Shown: positions 17,216 to 26,381, counted from the stretch's first letter. The stretch: DNA of 41,711 nt from CAZRGV01 sp964599655 (GCA_964599655.1 CAZRGV010000046.1:1-41711), one strand, 5' to 3'. Notes: generated by a model from the letters alone, not told the origin. Made by a program: numbers and translations.

Positions 17216-18919
17216 ATGGATATCGTAGTCGGAGCGGATCGGAAACGCATCCTGGGAGGGACAAACGCCTTGAGCGCGTCGTTGCCTGGCGCCAATGGTT
17301 CGGACTCGATCGCGAAGGGGCCGAGGGATCGTCTCTGGACGGCGGTCGTCCTCGTGATGGTTCTGGTCCTGCTTGCCGGCTGGCTGCCGCATTACCTGAC
17401 CTGGCCCTGGTGGCCGGACCTCGACGCCTACGCGACGATTGCCCAGGGCTGGGACGGGCGCTTGCCCTACCGAGATGTGGTCATGTTCAACTTTCCAGGC
17501 CAGATCGAGCTGTTCTGGGTCCTGGGCAAGACGCTTGGCTGGGGCCGCACGGCGCCCATCTATGCCGTCGACGCCGGCGGTTTGATCGTTTTGGGTGCCC
17601 TGCTGGGGGGCTGGAGCCGTCGGCGATTCGGCGCCTCGTGGCCGGGGCTGATCGGCTTTGTGGCGGCACTGGCCTACTATGAAGGGCTCGACTATTCCCT
17701 GGTCGCTCAGCGCGACTGGCAAGGGCCGTTGCTGGCGGTGCTCGGGTTGCTGACGGTTCAGACCTGGCCGGGCCGCGCGGGGCGACTGGCCTCGGCCCCG
17801 TTGCTGGCGGCGGCCTTCGTGATCCGTCCCCACGTCGCGCTGTTCGGACCGGCCATGCTGCTGGCTCTCGACCAGGACGCGCGACGGCCCGGCGACTCGT
17901 GGAAGGCCACCGCCCTGGCCCTGGCCGAGTGGTCTGCCGTCTTCGGCACGTCGCTGGTCCTGGCCTTTTCGCCCCTCTGGGCGTCGGGGCTGATGGGCGA
18001 CTTCGTCCGAGGGGTTCGCAAGGCCAGCTACGGCAGCAACTACAATGCCGCGACGCCCCGAACCGTGGTCCGGCACCTCCTCGACCAGCTCGGCCTGCTG
18101 CGCCTTGGAGACGCCTTCACTTCGGTCAACGACTTCTGGACGTGTCTTGGCGGCTGGTCGGTCTTGCTGGTGATCCTGGCCAACGGCCTGCTGGTGGGTG
18201 TCGCCCGGCCGACGACCCGACGCCCCGCGATCGTCTGGCTGGTGACGCTTCTGACGATGCTCCTCTACGAGCCGCTTCATCCCAAGGAGCACGTCTATCT
18301 GGCCCATCCGCTTCGGCTGGTCCATGCGATCAACCTGGGGGTTCTCGCGGCCCTGTTGCGAGAGCGGACGGCGGACCGACCCGCGCTTCGGGTCGCATTG
18401 CCGTTGCTCCTGCTGGTCCTGGCCGTGCCGGGGCTGCCGGCGTACTGGGACCTCGGCCGGAGCCTCCAGGCGATCGGCCACCTCGGGCGAGGTCAGGAGC
18501 CGGCCGAGATTCCGCTCGGCGCCGTCGACGACTTCGCGCCCGGCGATCGGTCGTCTCCGTACACCTGGGACGATTACCGCAAGGCGCTCGACTACCTCCG
18601 ACACGCGACCCGCCCGGACACGCTCGTGGCCAACGTCCTCCGCAACGTCCCCTTCCCCGCGATCAATGGGCCGACGGGCCGGGTCTCGCCGTTGCCGGCC
18701 GAGTCGGGGGTGATCTGGCTCTGGTCGGTCGAGCCCGAGCTCGAAGGCGCCTTCATCGCCGCCATCGAGGAGGCGCCTCGGGGTTCGGTGGTCGTCTGCG
18801 ATCCCGAGCGGCCGAGCTTCGACCCCAGGATCCAGCTCGACCGGCTGTTCGAGGCCATGCGACGCCAGTACCGCCGCGAGGCGAGCTTCGGCGTCATCGA
18901 GGTCTGGCGCAAGTTTTGA
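17216..18919 (+). CDS. GT-C type glycosyltransferase-like membrane protein
   Basis: About 567 residues with some ten hydrophobic segments. It resembles GT-C (PMT/ArnT-like) glycosyltransferases that use lipid-linked sugars: after the first membrane helix comes PWWPDLDAYATIAQGWDGRL with the acidic DLD in the first outer loop, then YRDVVMFNFPGQIELFWVLG. A soluble C-terminal portion starts near residue 455 (YTWDDYRKALDYLRHATRPD). The start is uncertain. ATG 17216 has GGAG 13 bases away; TTG 17270, 18 codons in, has GGGAGGG nine bases upstream and may be the real start. No sugar donor or acceptor can be named. It is convergent with the frameshifted permease gene (25 bases between stops). Confidence 0.75.
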   Translation: MDIVVGADRKRILGGTNALSASLPGANGSDSIAKGPRDRLWTAVVLVMVLVLLAGWLPHYLTWPWWPDLDAYATIAQGWDGRLPYRDVVMFNFPGQIELFWVLGKTLGWGRTAPIYAVDAGGLIVLGALLGGWSRRRFGASWPGLIGFVAALAYYEGLDYSLVAQRDWQGPLLAVLGLLTVQTWPGRAGRLASAPLLAAAFVIRPHVALFGPAMLLALDQDARRPGDSWKATALALAEWSAVFGTSLVLAFSPLWASGLMGDFVRGVRKASYGSNYNAATPRTVVRHLLDQLGLLRLGDAFTSVNDFWTCLGGWSVLLVILANGLLVGVARPTTRRPAIVWLVTLLTMLLYEPLHPKEHVYLAHPLRLVHAINLGVLAALLRERTADRPALRVALPLLLLVLAVPGLPAYWDLGRSLQAIGHLGRGQEPAEIPLGAVDDFAPGDRSSPYTWDDYRKALDYLRHATRPDTLVANVLRNVPFPAINGPTGRVSPLPAESGVIWLWSVEPELEGAFIAAIEEAPRGSVVVCDPERPSFDPRIQLDRLFEAMRRQYRREASFGVIEVWRKF

Positions 18920-18944
18920 TCTGGGATGTTGACGCATCGATACC

Positions 18945-20589
18945 TCAACGGATGGGGCGCGGCTTCGGCGAGTCGAGTCTCAAGGCCCGCCGCAGGGCCC
19001 ACGACGCGCCCAGGCCGACGACCGCCACGACCGCCAGCAAGATGAGGCCGACGCCGGCCAGCCGGCTCTCGACGCCCATGTGCAGGAGGCTCCAAACGTA
19101 GATCGAGAGCGGGTCGCGCCCGGGGGCCCGCACCATGTAGGCCGCGGGCAGCTCGCCGATCGCCAGGGCGAACGACACCCCAGGCGGCCAGCATCGCGCC
19201 TCGGGAGAGCGGCAGGGCCACCCGCCAGACGCATTCCCAGGGGCGGAGCCCATCCACGGCCGCCGCGTCGAGGTACTCCGCCGGCAACGCCCGCAAGGCC
19301 GGCCAGAGAATCAGGATCGCGTAGGGCAGGGTCCGGAAGACGTAGGCCAGCACCAGCAAGGCGGGGGTCTGGTCAATAATCGGCGCTTGCACATAGGCGC
19401 GCTTCAGGGCCAGTCCGGCGATGGGGCCCGGCGTGGCCAGGGTCAGGGCGACGGTGGCGGCGACCACCCATCGCCAGAGGCTCGGGCGCCTCGCCGACCA
19501 GGCAAGGGACCAGGCCATCGCGACCGTTAGCGAGGCTCCGACCGCGGCCCAGAGCATCGTGCCGAACAGGAAGGTCCGGTCGAGCGGGACCCCCGGCTCG
19601 ACGAGGTCGCCCCAGGCGCCTTCGAGGGTGCCGAGCAAGCCGCCCAGCGACCAGCTCGGCCCCTGGCCGGGAACCAGGCCGCGGCCCACGCGGCCCGCAC
19701 GCCAGACCAGGCCGTAGATCGGCAGCCCCAGGGCGAGGCCGAGCATCGCCGCCACGAGAGCACCGATCGGAGCCCGCCAGTGACCGAGCGGCCAGTCCCT
19801 GGCCCGAGCCTCCGCCGAGGCGATCCGCGACGGGTCGGCCCGCAGCAGCGTCCTCGCCCCGATGAGGACCAGAGTGCCGATCGCCAGCAGTTGTGGCAGG
19901 GTCACCCGAGCCGCCACGCCCCCCTGCCCCAGGCCGAGCTGGGTCAACGTGTAGGCTTCCTCGGCGTAGGTTCGCAGCGGGATCAGGTCGGTCACCGTCA
20001 TCTCGCCGGCCGTGAGGACGGCCACCGCCAGGGCCGCGCCGGCGATGGCTCCGACGGAGCGGCGGAGCGTCACCTTGTACGCGACTCGCCACGCCGGCAG
20101 GTCGAGCCGGGCCGCGTCCTCGAGCTCGGGCTCGACGCTCCGCAGGCCGACCCCCGAGAGCAGTACGACCCAGGGCAAGGCGGCCATCGCATGCACAAAG
20201 GCCGCTCCGAAGAGGCCGACCAGGATCGGCGCGGACCCGATGGCCTGTAACCGGCCGATGTTCCCGAACGATCCGAGCCACGCCAGCGCTTGCAGCGGCA
20301 ACGGGACGAACAGCCCCAGCGCCACCAGGCCCATCAACGGCCCGCGCCCCCAGAGGTCGGCGCGAAACAGCAGCCAGGCCAGCATCACCCCGAAGGGCAG
20401 CGCCAGCAGCTCGGTCAGGGCGACGAGCTGGATCGATTGCCAGGCCAGTCCCAGCGGCCTCGAGAGGCCGCCGGCCACCTCGACCGCCGGCCCTCGAACC
20501 GCCTCGATCGCCGTGGCCAGGGCCGGCCAGCCGACGACCGCCGTCAGGGCCAGCGCGAGGATCAGCGTGCCGGCCCCCTTCCCGCTCAT
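18945..20589 (-). pseudogene. Two-domain ABC permease (ThiP/FbpB type), frameshifted
   Basis: This reads as an iron/thiamine-type binding-protein-dependent permease of about 547 residues with two fused permease domains. Each has an EAA loop: ELEDAARLDLPAWRVAYKV in the first half and DAAAVDGLRPWECVWRVALP in the second. The frame breaks just after LSRGAMLAAWGV. The other frame continues SFALAIGELPAAYMVRAPGR and then DPLSIYVWSLLHMG to a stop at 18945. The break lies at CCCC 19178-19181 (GGGG on the coding strand); one extra G would restore the frame. It may be an assembly error or a real loss. The start ATG (20589-20587) overlaps the stop of the isomerase gene as ATGA, which suggests translational coupling. 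No ATP-binding or solute-binding gene is present in the window. Confidence 0.8.
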
Positions 20590-21410
20590 CTTCGAAGGCC
20601 CGCCTCTCGCAACAGGCGCGACGTCGCCTCGTACGCCTCGCGCACCCAATCGACAATCCGGTCCGGCTCGGGCGAGTACTCCAGCTCGATCGAAACCGTC
20701 GCGTCGTCGATGCCCAGCTCCTTGATCGCCTTCAAGTAGGGCGGGAAATCGACCACGCCCCGGCCCGGAGGCAGGTCGCCATGCACCTTGCCATCGCAGT
20801 CGGATATGTGAACATGAGCGATTTTTCCCTTGAGCTGCTCCAGGGTCGAGGCCGGCTGATCGGCGAGAACCATGTGCGAGATGTCGATGTTGGCCTTCAC
20901 GGAGGGCTGGTTCACCTCGTCGAGGAACCGGGCCATCTTGGGGACGTCGTTCAGCAGCGAGAGGTGAAACGGTTCCATCTCCAGCGCGATTTCGAGGCCG
21001 AGGTCGCTGGCGTATTCACCCAGGCTCCGGACGTTCTTGACGCCGGAGGCCCACTGTTCGGCCGGGGGAATCACCTCGCGCTGCCAGACATACTCTCCCA
21101 GGACCAGCAGGACGTTCCGAGCGTTGAACTTGCGGGCCATGTCGAGATACGCCTTCACTCGCTGCACATGGAACCGCTGGACGCTGGGGTTGAAGTCGAC
21201 GAGCCCGAGCGCCACGCAGGCCACGCTGATGATCGGAAGCCCCGCGCGGTCGCACTCGTTCTTGATGAGGTTGATCTCCATCGGGCTGGCGTCGAGCGGA
21301 TCGGCGAAGATGTCGATCGTGTCGAAGCCGATTTCCTTGGTCATCCAGATCCCGAAGGCGGTTTCCTTGCCGGCCTGGGCCCAGGCGGAGTTGATCAGTC
21401 CGAGCTTCAT
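20586..21410 (-). CDS. Sugar phosphate isomerase/epimerase (xylose isomerase-like barrel)
   Basis: 274 residues, the usual size for AP-endonuclease-2/xylose-isomerase-like TIM barrels. Typical blocks are GFDTIDIFADPLDASPMEIN at strand 2, LVLGEYVWQRE near 105, GLEIALEMEPFHLSLLN near 140 with a likely metal Glu, VKANIDISHMVLADQ near 173 with Asp and His ligands, KIAHVHISDCDGKVHGD near 198 with His and Asp ligands, and VSIELEYSPEPDRIV near 240 with the last Glu. The metal site therefore looks complete. Family members isomerise or epimerise ketoses or inositol derivatives; the substrate here is unknown. The start is ATG 21410, with GAGG about nine bases upstream. The stop overlaps the start of the permease gene (ATGA), so the two are one operon and may handle one compound. 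Confidence 0.88.
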   Translation of the reverse strand: MKLGLINSAWAQAGKETAFGIWMTKEIGFDTIDIFADPLDASPMEINLIKNECDRAGLPIISVACVALGLVDFNPSVQRFHVQRVKAYLDMARKFNARNVLLVLGEYVWQREVIPPAEQWASGVKNVRSLGEYASDLGLEIALEMEPFHLSLLNDVPKMARFLDEVNQPSVKANIDISHMVLADQPASTLEQLKGKIAHVHISDCDGKVHGDLPPGRGVVDFPPYLKAIKELGIDDATVSIELEYSPEPDRIVDWVREAYEATSRLLREAGLRR

Positions 21411-22712
21411 GACACGGGTCCTCGGGGGATAGCCTGCGCTCGCTGGGGGAGGTTCGTTTCAGGATAACGCCCCCGTGGCCCGTCGCAACGCCTTGCCGGA
21501 TCGAATGTTTCCGCTCGGCGCGTCCTGAACCGTCTCCGCCGATGGCCAGGGGAATCGTCACCCACGCGCCGAGCGGCCTGGTGTCATTTTCGTCCACGAA
21601 GGCCGAACGGAACCGTTCGCGAGCGTTGAGGCGTCTCGAGACCGGTTGCTGGACCGGAATCCAGCCTCCTCCAGGCGGTCGAGAGGGCGAGGCCGCGAGA
21701 CCGGGCTGTTCGCCACGTTCCGGAACAGCCGGTCTTGTCGAAAACGTCGGTGCGTTCTTGAGATCCGTCGAGGGGCCGTTGGGTTCGTTCGCGCACGCCG
21801 TGATGAGGGGTCGGTCGGATCCGGAATCGCCGGGAACCGTCGTCTTTCGTAGGGTGGGCAAGGCCCACCGAACTTCCACTTCCGGTGCCGAAACGAGTTC
21901 GGTGGGCCTTGCCTCCTCAACTGTTCGAGGCGGCTTTCGGGCGCAACCGTTTGAGAGGGGGTCGTGCTCCAACGGGCGATCGTTCACGGGTTGGCGCGCG
22001 GGCGATTCTGGCGAAACGTCTTGTAAAACAGAGGGTTGGGGCGAGAACGCGCTGGCTTCGTTCGCGCACGACGTGTTGCGAGAACGTGGGGAGGCGTCGT
22101 CCCGTTCCGGGGTGGCCTCGGAGTCGAGTTCGCGCGCGGCGGAATTCGACACAACATTGATATTCTCATAAGGTTGTGGCGAAGTCGGCTTGGCTTCGTT
22201 TGCGCGCTTCGGACGAGCGGCGCGGTGGTTCTCGAGGGTACGGAGGGTCTGGTGGAAGTTCCGTTCCCAATGCCTTCCGTGGCGGAGCCAAAGGTTCAAC
22301 ACCTGGGGCTCGGGCTCGGCCAGGTGCATCGCCTCGATCCGCTCGGCGTCGCGCTCGGGGGTTCGAGGGCCGGGATGGTCGCGGTCGAACGCCTCGGCGG
22401 CCCGACGAGCGGCGTCGGCCCAGCCCTGGCGCTCGATGTCGTCGATCCGGTCGAGCACGATCGAGGCGAAGACGAGTTGAACCGTCAGCTCGAGCTCGAT
22501 GTCGTCGGCCGGTTGCGTGGAGTCGATCCAGCGGTCGAGCCGCTTGCGGAACCGGGCGCGTTCGGNNNNNNNNNNNNNNNNNNNNNNNNNNNNNNNNNNN
22601 NNNNNNNNNNNNNNNNNNNNNNNNNNNNNNNNNNNNNNGCGGTTTTGGGCCCAGTGCTGAGCGTCGCGTTGCGTCGATTGGCGGCGAGGCGCGTCTCAGA
22701 GGTGGTCGTCAT
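21016..22712 (-). CDS. NRRNATLSTGPKT-type protein, split by an assembly gap
   Basis: The N-terminus is TTTSETRLAANRRNATLSTG followed by PKT, the opening of a family frequent in planctomycetes (usually continuing TGPKTPEGK and NALKHGL). A run of 73 N (22566-22638) then interrupts it. After the gap the frame continues ERARFRKRLDRWIDSTQPAD and RIDDIERQGWADAARRAAEA, then a conserved block HGRHWERNFHQTLRTLENHR. The rest is low-complexity with scattered ANEA/ANEP motifs and includes a copy of the palindromic repeat read in frame. As drawn, the gap puts the two parts out of frame, so its true length differs from 73. The open frame runs to 21016, overlapping the isomerase gene by 395 bases; I trust coding only down to about 21560. 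The function of the family is unknown. Confidence 0.5.
21818..21913. repeat. Palindromic dispersed repeat, copy A
   Basis: A 25-base left flank beginning GATCCGGAATCGCCGGG (21818-21842) precedes a perfect 17-base inverted repeat: GGCAAGGCCCACCGAAC (21857-21873) and its complement (21897-21913), with a 23-base loop (21874-21896). It lies inside the low-complexity frame of the gene at 21016-22712. Confidence 0.85.
22566..22638. other. Assembly gap (73 N)
   Basis: A run of 73 N inside the NRRNATLSTGPKT-type gene. Codon boundaries on the two sides (22641 and 22563) leave 77 bases between them, which is not a multiple of three, so the stated length cannot be exact if the gene is intact. Confidence 0.95.
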
Positions 22713-23122
22713 GGGTGCGGCTGGCCTTCGGCGTGGCGGAAGAACTCGCAAAGGATGCGGATCGCGACGGGGACCCGACACGTGCGGCCCCCTCATCCTT
22801 TACTATCGAGGCCCGAGGTCTGGGAATTCGGGTGAATCTGGAGAAATCGGGGACGTGATCTGGAATCGCCGGGAACCGTCGCCCTTGACAAGGTGGGCGC
22901 GGCTCACCGAACTCGTTTCGGCAGTGGAGGTTCGGTGGGCGGAGCCCAAGCGGCCGCGGGCGTCGTTCGGGCAGTTCCGTCGGATCGCGGATCGAGATCG
23001 AGAGGAAGGACGAGGATCACGTCGAATGTGGGATTGCGTGCTGGGATCTGGAGGGGCGTCACGAGAGCTTCGGCGGCATTGATCCGTGGCAGGCGGGTTG
23101 AGGGCGAGTCGCGGCGCTCGGT
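22713..23122. other. Intergenic region holding repeat copy B
   Basis: About 410 bases between the gapped gene and the end of the cytochrome gene. The only structure seen is repeat copy B (22857-22947). The open frames here are shadows without ribosome sites. Confidence 0.5.
22857..22947. repeat. Palindromic dispersed repeat, copy B with inverted loop
   Basis: The left flank 22857-22881 matches copy A (21818-21842) in the same orientation with one mismatch. The arms (22895-22912 and 22930-22947) pair at 15 of 18 positions. The loop TCGTTTCGGCAGTGGAG (22913-22929) is the reverse complement of the loop of copy A, less six bases. Confidence 0.8.
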
Positions 23123-24379
23123 TCAACGGTTGGAGCGATCTTCGCCAACGGCCGGCGGGCGGCGGGGGATGGTATGGTTCGTGAGAGCGGTATGGCCGAT
23201 GTCGCCGGCCGCGGAGCGCGGCATGTGGCATTCAATGCAGTCGTTTTCGGGGCTCTTCGCAAGGCGATCGGCCTTGGGCAGAGGACAGCCCTGGTCGGCG
23301 TGGCAGGTCAAGCAGCGGTCGCGGTAGTAGGCGATCCGTTCGGCCGGCTCGGGCCGGTCGTGGGGGTCGTGGCAGGAAAGGCAGCCGAGCTGGCCGTCGC
23401 TGCGTCGATAGCAGCGGCTTTCCCGCATTTGCTCGACGTGACCGACGGCGCGACGGCCTGCGGCGGGGTCGGGGTTCGCGAGGTAGATCCGCATGACGTC
23501 TTCGAGGGCCAGGCCGGGGCGGAAGTCGTACGGCGAGCGGCCGAGCAGGACGGTCCGGTCGGTGCCCTGGAGGTGGCATTGCTCGCAAACCGCCTCGCGG
23601 ATGGCGGGCGGTTCGAGACGCGCGGGGTTGACGATGGTCAGGTCCTGGCCGTTGATCGCCCTGGGATCGCGGGCGTGGAGCGCGCCGGGGCCGTGGCAAC
23701 GTTCGCAGCCGATCGTGAGACCTTCGAAGCTGGGCGGGCGATCGTCGCGCCACGTCACCTGATTGGTGTGGCAGAAGAGGCATTCCAGGGTGATCGGCCG
23801 GCCGAAGTGCAGGTTCTGGATGCGGTAGCCGGGAGCCAGGTCCCATCGACGTTCCTGTGAATACCAGGCGATGGGCGACTGAAACAGGCCGGTGCCGCGC
23901 TGCACGAGGAAGGACACGCCGCGCTCGCCGGAACCGAGGGCGTACAGTACCTCGGCCTCGGTGTGCTCGACCTCCTGGCCGTCGGCGTCGCGACGGGTTT
24001 CCCGATGGAAGACGCGACCGTCGCGGCGCTCGATCGAATAGGTCAGGTCATCGACCTCGAAGACCGGACCCTGAACCTCGGGCAAGACCCCGGCCGCGGG
24101 AGCCATCGAGCGGCCCATCGGATGTTGATGATACGATTGAGCGATCTCGGAATGGCAGCGCGCGCAAGCCGCGTCGCCGATGTAGGCCACGTCGGGGCGT
24201 GTATTCCGGTACGGGCTCGGCGGGCGATTGGGCGAAGCGGCGTTCTCTTGTGAGAGGGGACGGTTGGGCCAGAGCCAGAGGCCCGCGCCGCAGACTCCAA
24301 CGAGGAAAATCAGAACGATCGCCCGCCGCACTTGACGTGACGCGACCGCGCGATCTTCCGGCGAAGGTGACGAAACCAA
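23123..24379 (-). CDS. Membrane-anchored seven-haem cytochrome c
   Basis: 418 residues. One N-terminal membrane anchor (RAIVLIFLVGVCGAGLWLW, residues 19-37) is followed by an exported domain with seven CxxCH haem sites: CARCH (72-76), CLFCH, CERCH, CEQCH, CLSCH, CLTCH and CIECH, all in contexts typical of multihaem c cytochromes (ECLFCHTNQVTW, GCERCHGPGALHA, CLSCHDPHDRPEP). A periplasmic electron-transfer role is expected. I chose TTG at 24379 as start because GGAGG lies eight bases upstream and the anchor then sits at the N-terminus; the frame is open to 24547. The protein ends soon after CIECHMPRSA and HTALTNHTIPRRPP. Related planctomycete proteins often continue into TPR repeats there (from memory); this one does not. 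The propeller/di-haem cytochrome gene lies upstream on the same strand. Confidence 0.88.
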   Translation of the reverse strand: MVSSPSPEDRAVASRQVRRAIVLIFLVGVCGAGLWLWPNRPLSQENAASPNRPPSPYRNTRPDVAYIGDAACARCHSEIAQSYHQHPMGRSMAPAAGVLPEVQGPVFEVDDLTYSIERRDGRVFHRETRRDADGQEVEHTEAEVLYALGSGERGVSFLVQRGTGLFQSPIAWYSQERRWDLAPGYRIQNLHFGRPITLECLFCHTNQVTWRDDRPPSFEGLTIGCERCHGPGALHARDPRAINGQDLTIVNPARLEPPAIREAVCEQCHLQGTDRTVLLGRSPYDFRPGLALEDVMRIYLANPDPAAGRRAVGHVEQMRESRCYRRSDGQLGCLSCHDPHDRPEPAERIAYYRDRCLTCHADQGCPLPKADRLAKSPENDCIECHMPRSAAGDIGHTALTNHTIPRRPPAVGEDRSNR

Positions 24380-24587
24380 GGGCGCTGCCTCCCACGACGC
24401 GTGCGTGTGTTCCGTCGGACGGAGAGGGAATCGGCCGAAGCGAGCATTCAGGCGATTCCCGATGGGCCTCGACGCGATCGAACGGTCGTTCACCCTTTCT
24501 CCAGGATACCTTCGATTCTCCGGCGCGACCAGCCGCGTTTCATGCACAATAAATCATGTTGTATAACGATCTATCGTGAGGGACGGA

Positions 24588-26381
24588 TCAGAGCGATTCG
24601 AGGAAGGCTTCGAGGGCGTCGCGGTCGGCCGGATCGAGGGGCGTTTCGCGTCCCGGGTGATGGGCGTCGAGAGCGTCCTTGAGGGTCGCGGCCCGGCCGT
24701 CGTGAAAGTACGGAGATGTGTAGAAAACACCACGCAATGAGGGTGGATTGAAGAGCTCGGAATCGTCAGCCAGGGCGGGATTGCGCAACGGGCGGCTGGC
24801 GTAGGTTGGCGGGACGTGACAGCGGTCGCATCGTTCTTGCTGGAAGACGCGAGCGCCTCGAACGGCGGCGGGATCATCGGCGGGGCGTATCGCGGGCGGT
24901 GGTTCGAGCGAGCGGAGGTAGGCGGCGATCTCGTCGATTTGCTCGGGCGAGGGGGAGGGGCCATGCAGGCTGGTGCGAAGCGACTGCTCGATCTGGTCTT
25001 CGAGCGTGCGGAATCGACCGGTCCAGGCGTAAGGGGCCGTGGATTTGAGGCCGAACAGGGTGGGGGTGTTCTTGGGGTTTCCGTAATCGCCGTCGCCGAG
25101 CGTGTCGAAGTTCAGGCCGTTGGTGTGTCCGTCGGTATGGCAACTCGCGCAGCTCATCCAGCGATCGAGCGAGGCGCGGCCGTCGAGAAACCGCGCCTCG
25201 CCGCGCTGGGCGATGGTTCGCTTCGGGGCTTCGGGGCCGACACGGATGGCGCGAACGGGCGTCAGGTCGTGGGCCCCGACGACGGTGAGCGTGTCGGACA
25301 TCGAATCGGCGGTGATCAACCAGTGGCCGGTCGGGTCGAGCGTGATTGCGACGGGCGAGCGGCCGACCTCACAGGTCCTCAGCCGGAGGCTATCGCCCAG
25401 CGGCGGAAGGTCGTTGTCGGAGCGGGGGCCCAGGGTTCGATCCGCGAGAAGAACCTGATGTGATCCGGTGAGCGCAAGATAGATTTTTGTTCCATCGTGG
25501 GAAACGGCGATGGCCGACGGGTCGGCGGCACCGTTGCCGGAACCGTCGAGGGTGAGCCGCCGGGGTTGGAGGGTCGACGGGCTGGGATCGGGGGTTCGAA
25601 GTGGTCGCAGGTCGACGGCGGCGAGCTTGCTCGAAAGGACCAGGCCCCAGTCGATGTTGGTGCGAGTCACGGGCGATGACCCATCGCGGGCCATTTGCGT
25701 GATCAAGAGTTCCTTATGATCGGCTGAGAGAGCGAGGCCGCGGAGGTTCACGCCGTCGATGGACCAGTGTCGCGGGGGTTGGTCGTGGCCCGGTTGAATC
25801 AGGGCCAACCGGCCTCGGAAGGCATCCGCGACGAGGATTTCGCCCCGAGGAGTCACCAGCAAGGCCCCTGGCGAGAGGTCGACGGACTGCTCGGCGATCA
25901 CATGGCCCGTCGCGAGGTCGAGGATCTTGACCGACCGGTCCCATCGCGACGCGAAAGCGGCCTTGCCTTCGGGTAAGGCGTGAACGCGTGCCGGGCCTCG
26001 GCCAAGCCGCCGCAGGTGCCGGACGGTGAGATCCTTTTCCAGGACGGCGAATTCTCCGTTGATGCCGCCAACCAGCACGAGGCCGCTCTCGGTTGTCATC
26101 ATCGATGCCGGACGGACGTCGAGCGCGCGTTCGGAGGTGATCCGGCCTTTGGAGAGATCGACGACCGCGACGGCTTGCCGGTCGCGGAGCGCGACGAGCA
26201 GTTGGCCGTCGGGCGTCCAGGCCAGCGCCACGGGAACCGCGGGGCCCTCGGATCGGGGGCCCTCTCCGGGAGGCACCGATTCCCCGCCTCGAGCGATCAA
26301 AAGCATCAACAGGCTCAAGCTGATCGAACAATGGATCACAAGAGGGCGCATGGGGACGTGATTCCGACGGTGATGTGTCAT
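24588..26381 (-). CDS. Beta-propeller protein with C-terminal di-haem MauG/CcpA-like domain
   Basis: 597 residues. A signal peptide (LVIHCSISLSLLMLLIARGG) is followed by a YVTN/WD-like beta-propeller of about 370 residues with repeats such as VALAWTPDGQLLVALRDRQA, GALLVTPRGEILVADAFRGR, SAIAVSHDGTKIYLALTGSH and VAITLDPTGHWLITADSMSD. The C-terminal part has two haem sites, CASCH (411-415) and CDRCH (518-522), with the cytochrome-c-peroxidase-like blocks NPKNTPTLFGLKSTAPYAWT and PPSLRGVFYTSPYFHDGRA. It is probably a periplasmic di-haem oxidase or peroxidase-like protein. ATG 26381 is used; ATG 26351 would also leave a full signal peptide, and neither has a strong ribosome site. It is followed by the seven-haem cytochrome after about 208 bases, so a joint electron-transfer role is likely. 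Confidence 0.87.
   Translation of the reverse strand: MTHHRRNHVPMRPLVIHCSISLSLLMLLIARGGESVPPGEGPRSEGPAVPVALAWTPDGQLLVALRDRQAVAVVDLSKGRITSERALDVRPASMMTTESGLVLVGGINGEFAVLEKDLTVRHLRRLGRGPARVHALPEGKAAFASRWDRSVKILDLATGHVIAEQSVDLSPGALLVTPRGEILVADAFRGRLALIQPGHDQPPRHWSIDGVNLRGLALSADHKELLITQMARDGSSPVTRTNIDWGLVLSSKLAAVDLRPLRTPDPSPSTLQPRRLTLDGSGNGAADPSAIAVSHDGTKIYLALTGSHQVLLADRTLGPRSDNDLPPLGDSLRLRTCEVGRSPVAITLDPTGHWLITADSMSDTLTVVGAHDLTPVRAIRVGPEAPKRTIAQRGEARFLDGRASLDRWMSCASCHTDGHTNGLNFDTLGDGDYGNPKNTPTLFGLKSTAPYAWTGRFRTLEDQIEQSLRTSLHGPSPSPEQIDEIAAYLRSLEPPPAIRPADDPAAVRGARVFQQERCDRCHVPPTYASRPLRNPALADDSELFNPPSLRGVFYTSPYFHDGRAATLKDALDAHHPGRETPLDPADRDALEAFLESL

Noticed and set aside
15245..18937. A 1230-codon minus-strand open frame
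   Set aside because: Only the part from 17062 down is the ABC-2 permease. The upstream part is antisense to the glycosyltransferase gene, is full of Arg/Pro/Gln, and the permease has its own ribosome site and start.
23857..24552. Plus-strand frame opposite the seven-haem cytochrome
   Set aside because: Arg-rich shadow frame; the minus strand has seven CxxCH sites.
24541..24587. AT-rich sequence TTATACAACATGATTTATTG on the minus strand as a promoter for the seven-haem cytochrome
   Set aside because: A -10-like element is present, but no -35 at proper spacing could be found, so it is not listed as a feature.
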